A stretch of 38,529 nucleotides of DNA from Candidatus Woesearchaeota archaeon (GCA_003694805.1 RFJU01000121.1:1-38529); one strand, 5' to 3'. Positions 22,691 to 31,136 are shown, counted from the first letter of the stretch. Notes: generated by a model not told the origin, from the letters alone. Numbers and translations are program-made.

Positions 22691-25195
22691 ATGCCCAACC
22701 GCTACCTCGCGGCACTCTTCCTCCTTCTTCTCACGAGCAACGCCGCCCTTGCAACGTTCGAAACCAGCATAACCTCAGAAAACATAAAAATACGACCTTG
22801 GGACGCGGCACCACGCACGAAAACACACACCATCGATGCCGTAAAAGGCGAATGGGTAGCAACACAAATCATCACTCGCACGCAAGACAGGAGCACGAGC
22901 GGCATTGACATCACCGCAACGCCGCCGCAACGCAAGAACGACTACCTCCCAAGCCTCTCATTCTACAAGGAATACAACCACGACCTCATGTACGCGAGCA
23001 GAGTCGCAGGAGGCGCAGGAGAGTGGCCGGACGCGCTCATTCCAAAAAAAGACCCGTACTACCATGAAGAACGAAACGCATTCCCCTACGACGTAAAGCT
23101 GGTAAGCAAAGCATACAACGTTTGGGGATACAACCTCACCGGCCAATGGAAAATCAACAGAAGAAACAGCGCCCAACACCCACCACAACCGCTGGGCGAG
23201 TATACAGGAAACGAAGCCCGCGTCTACCACATCAAAATAACCCAGCCAGGCCAAGCAGGACTTGCGCAATTCGTGTGGAGCGACGACGACGGCGCCACGT
23301 GGTCACCGCCACAAACCGTCCCGGCAAGCCCCACCGAAACCATCCCCCTCTCCAACGGCATCAGCGTACAATTCCCCGTGCAAACCAAGGACTACGCAAC
23401 CGACGACGAATACGAATTCTTCGCCAACACCTACCGAAACGACGTTATCTGGGCTGAAACCTTCATCCCAGAAGACACCGCGCCAGGAACCTACACGTCA
23501 ACCATTACCGTCACCGCAGACAACCAGCCACCCCAAACACTCAACCTCACCATCATCGTCCACGACATCACCATCCCCCGAACCAGCTCCATCCCGGTAT
23601 GGTACCTTGCAAGCAGAAACAGCATCAGTGCCGGGCACGCCCAACAAATAAACCCGGGAGGAGACTGGGAAGCGCTCTTTGACGACTACCTCGAAGAAGG
23701 CCTCAAACACCGCATCACCCTTGACGGCCTCTACCCATTCCTCTCCTGGAACGGCACGGACATCACCAACTGGGACGTGTTCGCCGCAAAAGCACGCCCG
23801 TACCTGAACGGGCAGTGGAGCTACGGAGCCAAGGCCAGCTTCCTTCAACTCCCCCGCGCCCCCCCGCACGACTCCTTCTTCAACCTCATCTTCAAAGAAA
23901 CCATTAAAGAATACGACCTCAAAGAATACCGCCTCGACATCACAAGAGAAAACTACTCCCTCCCCTTCATCATGGGAGAGCGAGTCACGCTTCAAAACGG
24001 AGCCAGCTTTAGAAACCTTCACGAAAGCCAACCGTACTTCGCCGACGAAGTCGACGGGGTTCTCAAGCCCGGCACGAACATGACAGGAACGCAATCGAAC
24101 GCGACAGCAACGCTCACGGCAGCAACACCGTCAGAAACGTTCTACCTTGACAAGCTCGACAACCTCCTCGCCCAGGAAGGATGGCTGGACAAGACGTACA
24201 ACTACATGATAGAAGAGCCGACTTGGCCAAATGAGTACTCAAGCACGAACTACACGGACACGCCAGCACCGCAAACCATGACCGACGCCATTCGGCAAAC
24301 AAGCACGAGCATGAAAGCCATCAACCCCGAATTCAAAAACTTCGCTGTCGAAATCTACCAAGAAGAATGGGAAGACGCTATTGACGTCTGGGTCCCTAGC
24401 ATAGCAGGATGTGGCCGAACAGGGTACGTCGATTGTTACGCGAGCCGCGACAAGCAAGACATCGTTCAATGGAGCTACGCTGCTTGCGGCACACATCATT
24501 GCTACCGGACTGGAGACGACACCTTCACAAAACTCCCCACGCACATCATCGACGCAAATTTCACCAACCTTCGAGGCATGTACTGGCTCAAGTACAACGG
24601 CAACATCACTGGCGACCTGTACTGGCGGGTCGACTACCAATTCGTCTTCGCAGGCCACAGCACCCCTATTGACCCGTGGGAAAACATCTGGTTCGCTGGA
24701 GGAAACGGCGACGGCACGCTCTTCTACCCCGGCCGCCCAAACATCGTTGGCGGCACTCATCACATCCCCATCAGCTCCCTGCGCGTCAAAGCCATACGAG
24801 AAGGTCTTGAAGACTACGAACTCTTCGCCCTCGCAACGCAAAGGGGTCTGCGAAGCGACGTCCTTGACGCTATCAAAGACGCTGTTGGGACGGACTGGTA
24901 CGCGTACACCACCCTCCCCACCCCCGCCGCTATGGACCACGCAAGAAAAGAGGTCATCACCCTCCTCGAAGGAACCTGCTACACGCCAGCAAGGGCCGGC
25001 GACGTGGACTGCAATAGCGAGGTAAACATCTACGACCTCACCCTCGTCGGGAGCAGCTTCGGCACAACACCCCAAAGCCCGGACTGGAATAGGAAAGGCA
25101 AACGCGCAAATGCATGCAGCACGACAGAGCTCTCCCCCCGCGTCGGCGTAGAAGACCTCAACTGCGTTAGCCAAAACTTCGGCAACGCCGACTAG
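22691..25195 (+). CDS. Secreted DUF4091 (GH123-like) protein with dockerin-like C-terminus
   Basis: The 834-aa protein has a signal peptide (about residues 1-21, ending ALA). An N-terminal beta-sandwich region follows, with GEWVATQIITRTQD and a later WAETFIPEDTAPGTYTSTIT segment typical of this family. The alpha/beta-barrel-like part carries YNYMIEEPTW, where GH123/DUF4091 proteins usually show a DEP-type catalytic pair; here it is Glu508-Glu509. The family end motif is clear at about 672-720 (GDGTLFYPGRP, then SLRVKAIREGLEDYELFAL). The last 65 residues look like a dockerin or EF-hand pair (GDVDCNSEVNIYDLTLVG and GVEDLNCVSQNFG). It probably cuts or binds an external glycan, perhaps an N-acetylhexosamine polymer. 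Substrate and activity are inferred. Confidence 0.85.
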   Translation: MPNRYLAALFLLLLTSNAALATFETSITSENIKIRPWDAAPRTKTHTIDAVKGEWVATQIITRTQDRSTSGIDITATPPQRKNDYLPSLSFYKEYNHDLMYASRVAGGAGEWPDALIPKKDPYYHEERNAFPYDVKLVSKAYNVWGYNLTGQWKINRRNSAQHPPQPLGEYTGNEARVYHIKITQPGQAGLAQFVWSDDDGATWSPPQTVPASPTETIPLSNGISVQFPVQTKDYATDDEYEFFANTYRNDVIWAETFIPEDTAPGTYTSTITVTADNQPPQTLNLTIIVHDITIPRTSSIPVWYLASRNSISAGHAQQINPGGDWEALFDDYLEEGLKHRITLDGLYPFLSWNGTDITNWDVFAAKARPYLNGQWSYGAKASFLQLPRAPPHDSFFNLIFKETIKEYDLKEYRLDITRENYSLPFIMGERVTLQNGASFRNLHESQPYFADEVDGVLKPGTNMTGTQSNATATLTAATPSETFYLDKLDNLLAQEGWLDKTYNYMIEEPTWPNEYSSTNYTDTPAPQTMTDAIRQTSTSMKAINPEFKNFAVEIYQEEWEDAIDVWVPSIAGCGRTGYVDCYASRDKQDIVQWSYAACGTHHCYRTGDDTFTKLPTHIIDANFTNLRGMYWLKYNGNITGDLYWRVDYQFVFAGHSTPIDPWENIWFAGGNGDGTLFYPGRPNIVGGTHHIPISSLRVKAIREGLEDYELFALATQRGLRSDVLDAIKDAVGTDWYAYTTLPTPAAMDHARKEVITLLEGTCYTPARAGDVDCNSEVNIYDLTLVGSSFGTTPQSPDWNRKGKRANACSTTELSPRVGVEDLNCVSQNFGNAD

Positions 25196-25240
25196 ACGGC
25201 TGCGAACGCAGAGCCACCTTAGCAAATAAACCCCCCCTAA

Positions 25241-25250
25241 AATTTATAAA
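25241..25250 (+). promoter_or_regulatory. TATA box for leuS
   Basis: AATTTATAAA predicts transcription near 25271, five bases before the ATG. It supports that ATG over an in-frame TTG seven codons upstream. Confidence 0.6.
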
Positions 25251-25275
25251 CCTCTTGCCTGTTCTCACACCCATC

Positions 25276-27966
25276 ATGCCACCGTCCACAACACCACCAA
25301 TAGACTTGCGTTTGCTCCCTAAAAAATGGCAGAAGCGCTGGGAAAGAGCCGGCATCTTCAAAACCAGAGAAGACCCTGCCAAAGAAAAATACTACGTCCT
25401 AGAAATGTACCCCTACCCGAGCGGCTCCGGCCTCCACATGGGACACGCGCGCAACTACTGCATCGGCGACGCGTACGCTCGCTACCAACGCATGCGCGGC
25501 AAAAACGTCCTCTACCCAATGGGGTACGACAGCTTTGGCCTCCCCGCAGAGAACGCAGCCATTAAGGCCAAGAGCCATCCAAAAAAATTCACGGAAGCAG
25601 CCATTGAACAATTCAAACGCCAACAACGTGCTCTCGGCCTGAGCTACGACTGGGACAGACTCATCATGTCCCACGACCCCTCATTCTACCAATGGGACCA
25701 GTGGCTTTTCCTCAAACTCTACGAGAAAGGACTTGTTTACCGCAAAAAAAGCATTGTAAACTGGTGCCCGGCGTGCCAGACCGTCCTCGCCAACGAGCAA
25801 GTCCACAACGGCACGTGCTGGCGGCACGAAGACACCAACGTTGAGATCAAAGACCTCGAACAATGGTTCATCAAAACCACCGCGTACGCAGAAGAGCTTC
25901 TCAAAGGCCTCGATTCGCTTGATCACTGGCCTGACGATGTCAAAACCATGCAGCGCAACTGGATTGGCAAGAGCACCGGCACCATCATTGAATTCCCTGT
26001 TGAGGGCAGCGACAAGAAGCTTCGCGTTTTCACCACGAGACCAGACACCTTCTTTGGCATCACCTTCCTCGTCTACGCCCCCGAACACCCTGACGTCAAG
26101 GAATTCGTTAAAGGAACGCCTTATGAGAAGCAGACAAAAGCATTCATTGAAAAAGTCCTCCTCCAAGACCGCTTCCAACGAACCGCGGAGGACAAGGAAA
26201 AAGAAGGCCTCTTTATTGGAAAATATGCCATCAACCCCCTCACCAAGGAAAAAATCCCTATCTACATTGCTAACTTCGTCCTCTACGAATACGGCACCGG
26301 TGCGATCATAGCCGTCCCGGCCCACGACCAGCGCGACTTTCTCTTCGCAAAAAAATACAACATCCCCATCAAAGTCGTGATCAACCCTCCCGACTTCGAC
26401 CTCGACCCGAGCAAGATGAGCCGGGCCTACACGGGTGACGGCTACCTCGTCAACTCCGCTGAATTCAACGGCATGCACAACCGTGACGCGATGGAGGCTA
26501 TCACTGAACACCTCAAGGCAAAAAAGTGCGGCGGCCCCAGCACGCAGTACAAGCTCCGCGACTGGCTCGTCTCGCGCCAGCGCTTCTGGGGATGCCCAAT
26601 TCCCATGATACATTGCGAGGAGTGCGGCATCGTGCCCGTCCCTGAAAAAGAGCTTCCTGTCAGGCTCCCTGAAGACTTCACCTTCACCGCCACCGAAGGA
26701 AACCCTCTTGCACATTGCGAAGCATTTGTCAACACAACGTGCCCTTCATGTGGCAAGCCAGCAAAACGAGAAACGGACACTATGGACACCTTCTTTGATA
26801 GTAGCTGGTACTTCCTGCGCTACTGCGACCAGCATAACCACACACAGCCGTTCAGCCCAAAAAAAGCTGCGTACTGGATGCCCATTGACACGTACATCGG
26901 TGGCAAGGAACACGCGACAATGCACCTCATTTACTTTCGGTTCTTTACCAAATTTCTCCGAGATATTGGCTTCCTCTCCATTGACGAACCATGCATCCGC
27001 CTCTTTAACCAAGGCATGGTACACAAGGAAGGAACGGTCATGAGCAAGAGCAAAGGAAACGTTGTCACCCAAGAAGAAATTGAAAAAACATTCGGGATCG
27101 ACACTGCGCGGTTCTTCCTCCTCTTCGTCGCCTCCCCCGACAAAGACCTCGAATGGGATGACAAAGGCGTTGCGGGCGCTCACCGCTTCCTCACCAGAAT
27201 CATCGACCTCTACACGAGAAAGGAACTCACAAGCGAGCTTCCAAAGAATCAAGAGAGCAAGCTTCACCGAACCATCAGAGACGTTACAACCAGCATTGAA
27301 TCTTTCAAATTCAACAACGCGCTCGTAAGCATTATGCAGTTCGCACACTATCTCATCGAAGAAGAACGCGTCAGTACAGTCGCGCTCAAGCACCTTGCCA
27401 AGCTTCTTGCACCGTTCACACCTCACCTTGCAGAAGAGCTCTGGGAGCTTCTCGATGAACAAGCCTTTATCAGCCTCGCGCCGTGGCCAGCCTATGATGA
27501 GAGCAAGATCGACGAAGAACTGGAAAGCCATGAACGCACCCTCAAAACAACTATTGCTGACCTGCAAAACGTTAAGAAACTCTCAGGCATCGCCCGCCCA
27601 AAACAAGCAACGCTCTTCATCGCGGCCCCGTGGAAATACTCCCTCGTTCAAGCCATCAAAGAAGAACTTTCGAAAGGAAGCGACGCCAAAACACTCTTCC
27701 AAGCTGTGATGCAACGAGACGAAGTCAAACAACACGGGCAAGAGGCTGCAAAGCTCATCCCCCGCCTCGCCAAAGACCAAAGCAAACTCCCTCTCTTCGT
27801 GAGCTCCCCGGAGAACGAGCGCGCCTACCTTGAGGAAAAAAAGAACATCATCGCCAAGCGCGCACAACTCGAAGCAGAAAGCATAAAGGTTGTCCACGAA
27901 CAAGAAAGCAAAGAAGCCAAGGCACGCCAATCCCTTCCTGGCAAGCCAGCAATCCTCCTGTTATGA
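25276..27966 (+). CDS. leuS: Leucyl-tRNA synthetase, bacterial type
   Basis: Class I synthetase that charges tRNA-Leu. The 896-aa protein has the HIGH-type motif GLHMGHARNY (His54 to His57), an editing domain with TTRPDTFFGITFLVYAPEHP, zinc-like pairs in WCPACQ and CPSCGK, and the KMSKS motif as MSKSKGN (about residues 589-595). The opening YPYPSGSGLHMGH, NVLYPMGYDSFGLPAENAA and the size match bacterial LeuRS. Archaeal and eukaryotic LeuRS has a differently placed editing domain and distinct signatures. The gene was therefore probably acquired from bacteria and replaced the native one. Its stop overlaps the convergent sigma-like gene by six bases. The C-terminal anticodon-side region is intact up to a short LPGKPAILLL end. 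Confidence 0.93.
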   Translation: MPPSTTPPIDLRLLPKKWQKRWERAGIFKTREDPAKEKYYVLEMYPYPSGSGLHMGHARNYCIGDAYARYQRMRGKNVLYPMGYDSFGLPAENAAIKAKSHPKKFTEAAIEQFKRQQRALGLSYDWDRLIMSHDPSFYQWDQWLFLKLYEKGLVYRKKSIVNWCPACQTVLANEQVHNGTCWRHEDTNVEIKDLEQWFIKTTAYAEELLKGLDSLDHWPDDVKTMQRNWIGKSTGTIIEFPVEGSDKKLRVFTTRPDTFFGITFLVYAPEHPDVKEFVKGTPYEKQTKAFIEKVLLQDRFQRTAEDKEKEGLFIGKYAINPLTKEKIPIYIANFVLYEYGTGAIIAVPAHDQRDFLFAKKYNIPIKVVINPPDFDLDPSKMSRAYTGDGYLVNSAEFNGMHNRDAMEAITEHLKAKKCGGPSTQYKLRDWLVSRQRFWGCPIPMIHCEECGIVPVPEKELPVRLPEDFTFTATEGNPLAHCEAFVNTTCPSCGKPAKRETDTMDTFFDSSWYFLRYCDQHNHTQPFSPKKAAYWMPIDTYIGGKEHATMHLIYFRFFTKFLRDIGFLSIDEPCIRLFNQGMVHKEGTVMSKSKGNVVTQEEIEKTFGIDTARFFLLFVASPDKDLEWDDKGVAGAHRFLTRIIDLYTRKELTSELPKNQESKLHRTIRDVTTSIESFKFNNALVSIMQFAHYLIEEERVSTVALKHLAKLLAPFTPHLAEELWELLDEQAFISLAPWPAYDESKIDEELESHERTLKTTIADLQNVKKLSGIARPKQATLFIAAPWKYSLVQAIKEELSKGSDAKTLFQAVMQRDEVKQHGQEAAKLIPRLAKDQSKLPLFVSSPENERAYLEEKKNIIAKRAQLEAESIKVVHEQESKEAKARQSLPGKPAILLL

Positions 27967-28887
27967 ACCATTTTGCTCTTTCCAAATCTGGAGCAAGACC
28001 TCGGCCTGCAAAGCCCACTTCTTCTTTTGTCGAATCCACTCATACAGCTCAGGCTCTTCCCTCTTGAGATCTCTCAGCAAGTACCCTTCGAAAAAACGTC
28101 TGTTATCAAGCAAGACGCGTATAGGATTTTCATCTGCTTGATTTCGATCACCACCCTCCGCGGCGTATAGTCTTTCGTCAAGCACCCTCTCATTCCTTGA
28201 GCCATTCTTCCCGTTTCCTTTCTCACCTCTCCATCGTTCCGTGTATTGTACGATACTTTCGAGGCGAACTCGCAGCTCAAGAAGGCCTTCGTTCTCCAAT
28301 TGTCGAACGCGTTCGCGAGAAATTCCTAGCTCGTCTCCGATCTCCCGCAACGTACGCTCTCCTTTCGAATTTTTTCCCCTCTGCCACGATTTGCTCTCTC
28401 CATTTCCCAAATACGCCTTGACGCGCTCGTCGTCGCCGCACCCCTCTTTCTTTTCAGTATAGGTATTCTGTATGTTCTTTATCATTCCTTTCTTGAGAAG
28501 CTGATCGCGAATAATATCAAAAACAACTCCGTAGATCCCGAATCGCCTGCACAGTACATATGACCTGCGAGGATCTTTATGCTCTTCAAGATACGAGTTT
28601 TTGCGAGACGAACGAGAACGGCTCGCCTCCCCATTCCCGCGATGCTCCATACTGCCAGGCGCGTTCTTTCCCATTGATGCTTCACAACCGGCCATCTCCA
28701 GCAACAAAGTATGCACTTTTTCAGTTAAGTCGCTCACAATAGCCAACTCTTCAGGGCTTCTTTCTTCAGCTCGTAAAAAATCAAGAAGAGAAAGCCCGCT
28801 CTCTTCTTCAGTTGGCGCGTCATAGCTCACGGCCTTAAACAAGCTTGCTGCGTAATCGTCGATAGGGATTTTGCCCATTTGCTGCAC
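27961..28887 (-). CDS. Sigma-70 region 3/4-like HTH protein
   Basis: Two parts resemble bacterial housekeeping sigma factors. Residues 22-58 (YDAPTEEESGLSLLDFLRAE, then RSPEELAIVSDL) look like the sigma region 3.2 signature. Residues 107-120 (RRSYVLCRRFGIYG) and 178-206 (RTLREIGDELGIS, then RERVRQLENEGLLELR) look like the two halves of region 4, with the HTH that reads -35 elements. Hydrophilic Ser/Arg/Gly/Lys-rich inserts (66-104 and 121-177) separate them. Region 2, needed for -10 binding and core clamp contact, is missing. Archaea have no sigma factors, so it is probably a repurposed DNA-binding regulator. Start is a GTG, or an ATG three codons later. Base composition differs from neighbouring genes, which suggests transfer. 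Confidence 0.82.
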   Translation of the reverse strand: MQQMGKIPIDDYAASLFKAVSYDAPTEEESGLSLLDFLRAEERSPEELAIVSDLTEKVHTLLLEMAGCEASMGKNAPGSMEHRGNGEASRSRSSRKNSYLEEHKDPRRSYVLCRRFGIYGVVFDIIRDQLLKKGMIKNIQNTYTEKKEGCGDDERVKAYLGNGESKSWQRGKNSKGERTLREIGDELGISRERVRQLENEGLLELRVRLESIVQYTERWRGEKGNGKNGSRNERVLDERLYAAEGGDRNQADENPIRVLLDNRRFFEGYLLRDLKREEPELYEWIRQKKKWALQAEVLLQIWKEQNGS

Positions 28888-29017
28888 CTATTTTCAAGCA
28901 ACTCTTTCTTTTTCAATAATTCTTGATAGTTGTAAGCTTTGCTGTCTTTGTTTCTTTGCTTGCTGGCTTCAAAGAGCCTCCTTTGCCGAAGCAAACCTGC
29001 TCGCTATATCAAAAAAA
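28888..29017. other. Spacer between the sigma-like gene and SRP RNA
   Basis: No gene is seen. On the minus strand a weak AATTATTGA box (about 28913-28921) could serve the sigma-like gene. The 3' flank of the SRP RNA begins with its T-run. Confidence 0.4.
29011..29017 (-). terminator. Poly-U terminator of the SRP RNA
   Basis: Seven T on the minus strand follow the closing helix and a GC step. This is the usual archaeal U-tract end for a stable RNA. Confidence 0.6.
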
Positions 29018-29294
29018 GCGGCATGCGCGCCCGAGGGTGGGCTCAGACACCGGAGCGCTGGTGAACCCTTGACGCACCTCCCCTCCGCGACCCTCACAGC
29101 ACCGAACACTTGACTGAGAGCTGCTCCCGCTAAGGCCTGACTCGGTTCATCAGAGCGTCGGCCAGTGAGGACAGAGGATCGACGGCGTGCCAAGGACCAA
29201 ACACCCTAGTGCTCAACCGCCCCTCGAGCTTCGTCCGCACCGTAAAGCCCATTTGTGCCAACAGGGCAGGGCTAGCGCCCCGGACTAGCATGCC
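29018..29294 (-). ncRNA. ffs: Signal recognition particle RNA (7S RNA)
   Basis: The RNA scaffold of the signal recognition particle, which binds SRP54 and SRP19. The transcript is about 277 nt. The 5' end GGCATGC pairs with 3' GCATGCC (29294-29288 with 29026-29020), which gives the closing helix 1 found in archaea. The SRP54-binding helix 8 is clear: GAACCG upstream, then TCAGG-CCT, loop TAGC, GGG-AGCAG (29140-29121). It aligns base for base with the E. coli form TCAGG-TCC, GGAA, GGA-AGCAG. The loop TAGC fits the URRC class instead of GNRR. A TATA box 26 bp upstream and a seven-T run downstream define the ends. Confidence 0.9.
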
Positions 29295-29315
29295 AGTTGC
29301 GGGGAAGCCCGCCCT

Positions 29316-29325
29316 ATTTTAAAAT
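29316..29325 (-). promoter_or_regulatory. Promoter of the SRP RNA gene
   Basis: ATTTTAAAAT, preceded on the minus strand by the purine-rich GGAGG (a possible BRE), is centred 26 bp from the first base of helix 1. Confidence 0.65.
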
Positions 29326-29548
29326 CCTCCGTTATCAAACACCCCCAAGTTTTTTCTTTACCTGCCCTGGCGCTTCTTGGCTACCTTCTAACGGACCTCC
29401 AGATCCCAAATGCCGCTCAGACTCCTGGCTTGCTTCACCAACGCGCGCAACTTCCCCCCCAAAAAAAACACAAAAAGTTCCATATAGAAAATAATTTCTA
29501 TATTGAAACAAACAGGGTAGGCGACCACCACACACAACCACCACGCAC
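29326..29548. other. Intergenic region with no secure gene; weak minus-strand ORF
   Basis: The minus strand holds a possible 71-codon frame (29550-29335). Its second half reads like coding sequence (EVARVGEASQESE, GQVKKKLGGV). Its first half crosses an eight-T plus seven-G homopolymer and a perfect palindrome and looks non-coding. I leave it unassigned. The plus strand shows no gene. Confidence 0.35.
29482..29503. repeat. Perfect 9-bp inverted repeat, 4-base spacer
   Basis: ATATAGAAA, spacer ATAA, then TTTCTATAT. The dyad is AT-rich and lies about 60 bases upstream of the promoter of the metallo-beta-lactamase-fold gene. It could be an operator for a dimeric regulator or a hairpin in RNA from either strand. 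Confidence 0.75.
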
Positions 29549-29560
29549 ATTTAAGAAACG

Positions 29561-29569
29561 TTTATTAAT
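29561..29569 (+). promoter_or_regulatory. TATA box for the metallo-beta-lactamase-fold gene
   Basis: TTTATTAAT predicts transcription near 29591, nine bases before the ATG. A second candidate, CATTTAAG, lies about 12 bp upstream. Confidence 0.45.
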
Positions 29570-29599
29570 TTCAAGACCTTCGCCCTCAAAGAGGGGGGT

Positions 29600-30406
29600 A
29601 TGAAAAACACCATCCACTTCTTAGGAACAGGAGGCGACGCCATCACCGTCGGCAAGCAAATACTTGCTTCGGGCGGCATCATCCTCACCCTTGAAGACAA
29701 CCAATTCCACCTCGACCCCGGCCCTGGCGCCCTCGTCAAAGCCAAAGACTACGGCATCAACTTACGAGAACACATCGGCGTCTTCATCAGCCAAAACACC
29801 CTCATCCACGCCAATGACGCAAACGCCGTCGTCTTCGGCATGACCCACGGCGGGCTCGATCGCTTTGGCGTCATTGTCTGCACCCAACACGCACGCCACA
29901 AAACCAACCCGCAAGGCCTCCTCTTCGAAGAAAGCGAACGCCACGTCGAACGAGTCATCCTCCTCGATGAAGTAGACCGCATCAGCATCAACCACATCGA
30001 CATACAACCTATCCCGCTCAAACGAGAAGCAACGGGCGCAATAGGATTTCGCTTCGCAACCCAAAACAACAGCGTCGCCTACATCAGCGACACCTCCTAC
30101 TATGACGGCCTCGCCGCAGCATGCAAGAAACCCAACGTGATGATCGTGTGGTGCCGCCACCCCTCCTCCGTCACTGAAAAAGGAACGCTCAACACAGACA
30201 ACATCACCGCCCTCCTCACCAAAGTAAAGCCAAAAGCGTGCTTCCTCACCGGCTTTGGCATCAAACTCCTCGACGCTGGCCTCGTCGAACAAGCAAGAGC
30301 CATCCAACGCAAAACAAAGGTCACCGTCATTGTCGCAAAAGACGGTCTCGAAGCAGACCTTGACATCTACGCCGACAAAACAAAACAAACCAAACTCAAG
30401 CGCTAA
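29600..30406 (+). CDS. Metallo-beta-lactamase-fold protein with degraded metal site
   Basis: The 268-aa protein follows an archaeal metallo-hydrolase family: FLGTGGDAIT at residues 8-17, ILASGGIILTLEDNQFHLDP, then GPGALVKAK. The metal motif, normally SHxHxDHANDxNA, reads SQNTLIHANDANA. The first two histidines are Gln65 and Thr67, the aspartate is Ile69, and only His70 remains. Later landmarks are present, including ISDTSYYDG (an Asp ligand position) and WCRHPSS. At least three metal ligands are lost, so hydrolase activity is unlikely unless metal binding changed. It may act as a binding or regulatory protein. The gene stands alone. Confidence 0.85.
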   Translation: MKNTIHFLGTGGDAITVGKQILASGGIILTLEDNQFHLDPGPGALVKAKDYGINLREHIGVFISQNTLIHANDANAVVFGMTHGGLDRFGVIVCTQHARHKTNPQGLLFEESERHVERVILLDEVDRISINHIDIQPIPLKREATGAIGFRFATQNNSVAYISDTSYYDGLAAACKKPNVMIVWCRHPSSVTEKGTLNTDNITALLTKVKPKACFLTGFGIKLLDAGLVEQARAIQRKTKVTVIVAKDGLEADLDIYADKTKQTKLKR

Positions 30407-30502
30407 AACAAAAACCGCCTCCCCTACCGACGCGAACAACACACCCCACGTAACACCAACAGAGACAACGCAACACCACCCACGCACGCCCTTCTAAACA
30501 TA

Positions 30503-31102
30503 TCACACTAACTGATACTCCTGATTGCGCCCAGCAAAAACACCCCTCCCAAAAACGCTTTCAACAACCAACCCAACATCAGAGATAAACTCATCACGCG
30601 AAAACCCCTCCTCCAAGGCAGCACGATGCAAAGGAAAATGCAACACCTTCTTCTCGCGCTCACCGCCCTCACCAACCCAGGTGGCAACAACGTACACACA
30701 CTCAACCACCTGACCGTACAAGTCCACGCACGAGGTATGATAAAACACACGGCAATCCGCACCTGGAAAGTCACGTGCCGTTCCAACTATCCTGCTCAAG
30801 ACGCCGCTGCTCGAAAAAAGCCCTTCATACGAGTGCACCGCACTCAACGCGTGCTCCACGCGCAGCCGATCATCAATTTCACGCAATGACAAAGGCAACT
30901 GCGAGTACTCGTTCCCCCTCGCCCCCTGCAAAGCGTAGAACTTGTACCGCTCGTTCAAACGCGAGCGCAGCTCTTCTTCTCCAAGTGACGCTCTTCTTTG
31001 CAGGAGTTGAAAAATATCTTCAATCTGCAACGGCCCAACAACATCCTCAAACTCCTCACTACACAAACGCGCAACTAACTCTTCGATACTCAGCTCTGCC
31101 AT
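30503..31102 (-). CDS. Hypothetical protein, 199 aa
   Basis: I do not recognise the family. The product begins MAELSIEELVARL and is mainly helical in its first half (residues 1-100, with ERYKFYALQGARG). A beta-rich second half follows (CRVFYHTSCVDLYGQVVECV, VYVVATWVGEGG). It has no membrane segment or signal. The start was set by a TATA box. A longer frame upstream, rich in Trp, Cys and Arg, crosses that promoter and is not believed. It lies downstream of the presenilin-like gene on the same strand but has its own promoter. Confidence 0.7.
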   Translation of the reverse strand: MAELSIEELVARLCSEEFEDVVGPLQIEDIFQLLQRRASLGEEELRSRLNERYKFYALQGARGNEYSQLPLSLREIDDRLRVEHALSAVHSYEGLFSSSGVLSRIVGTARDFPGADCRVFYHTSCVDLYGQVVECVYVVATWVGEGGEREKKVLHFPLHRAALEEGFSRDEFISDVGLVVESVFGRGVFAGRNQEYQLV

Positions 31103-31126
31103 ACCACTAAGAGAAACACCCTCCCC

Positions 31127-31136
31127 TATAAAAAAA
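31127..31136 (-). promoter_or_regulatory. TATA box for the 199-aa hypothetical
   Basis: TTTTTTTATA on the minus strand predicts transcription near 31105, three bases before the ATG. Confidence 0.5.

Noticed and set aside
24239-25225. 328-codon minus-strand frame opposite the GH123-like gene
   Set aside because: Antisense shadow with Val/Ala/Cys/Asp excess and no recognisable motif.
25681-26715. 344-codon minus-strand frame opposite leuS
   Set aside because: Antisense shadow of a clearly homologous LeuRS. No domain.
29335-29550. 71-codon minus-strand ORF
   Set aside because: The first half crosses a T8G7 homopolymer and a palindrome and looks non-coding. Only the second half resembles coding sequence, so it was left unassigned.
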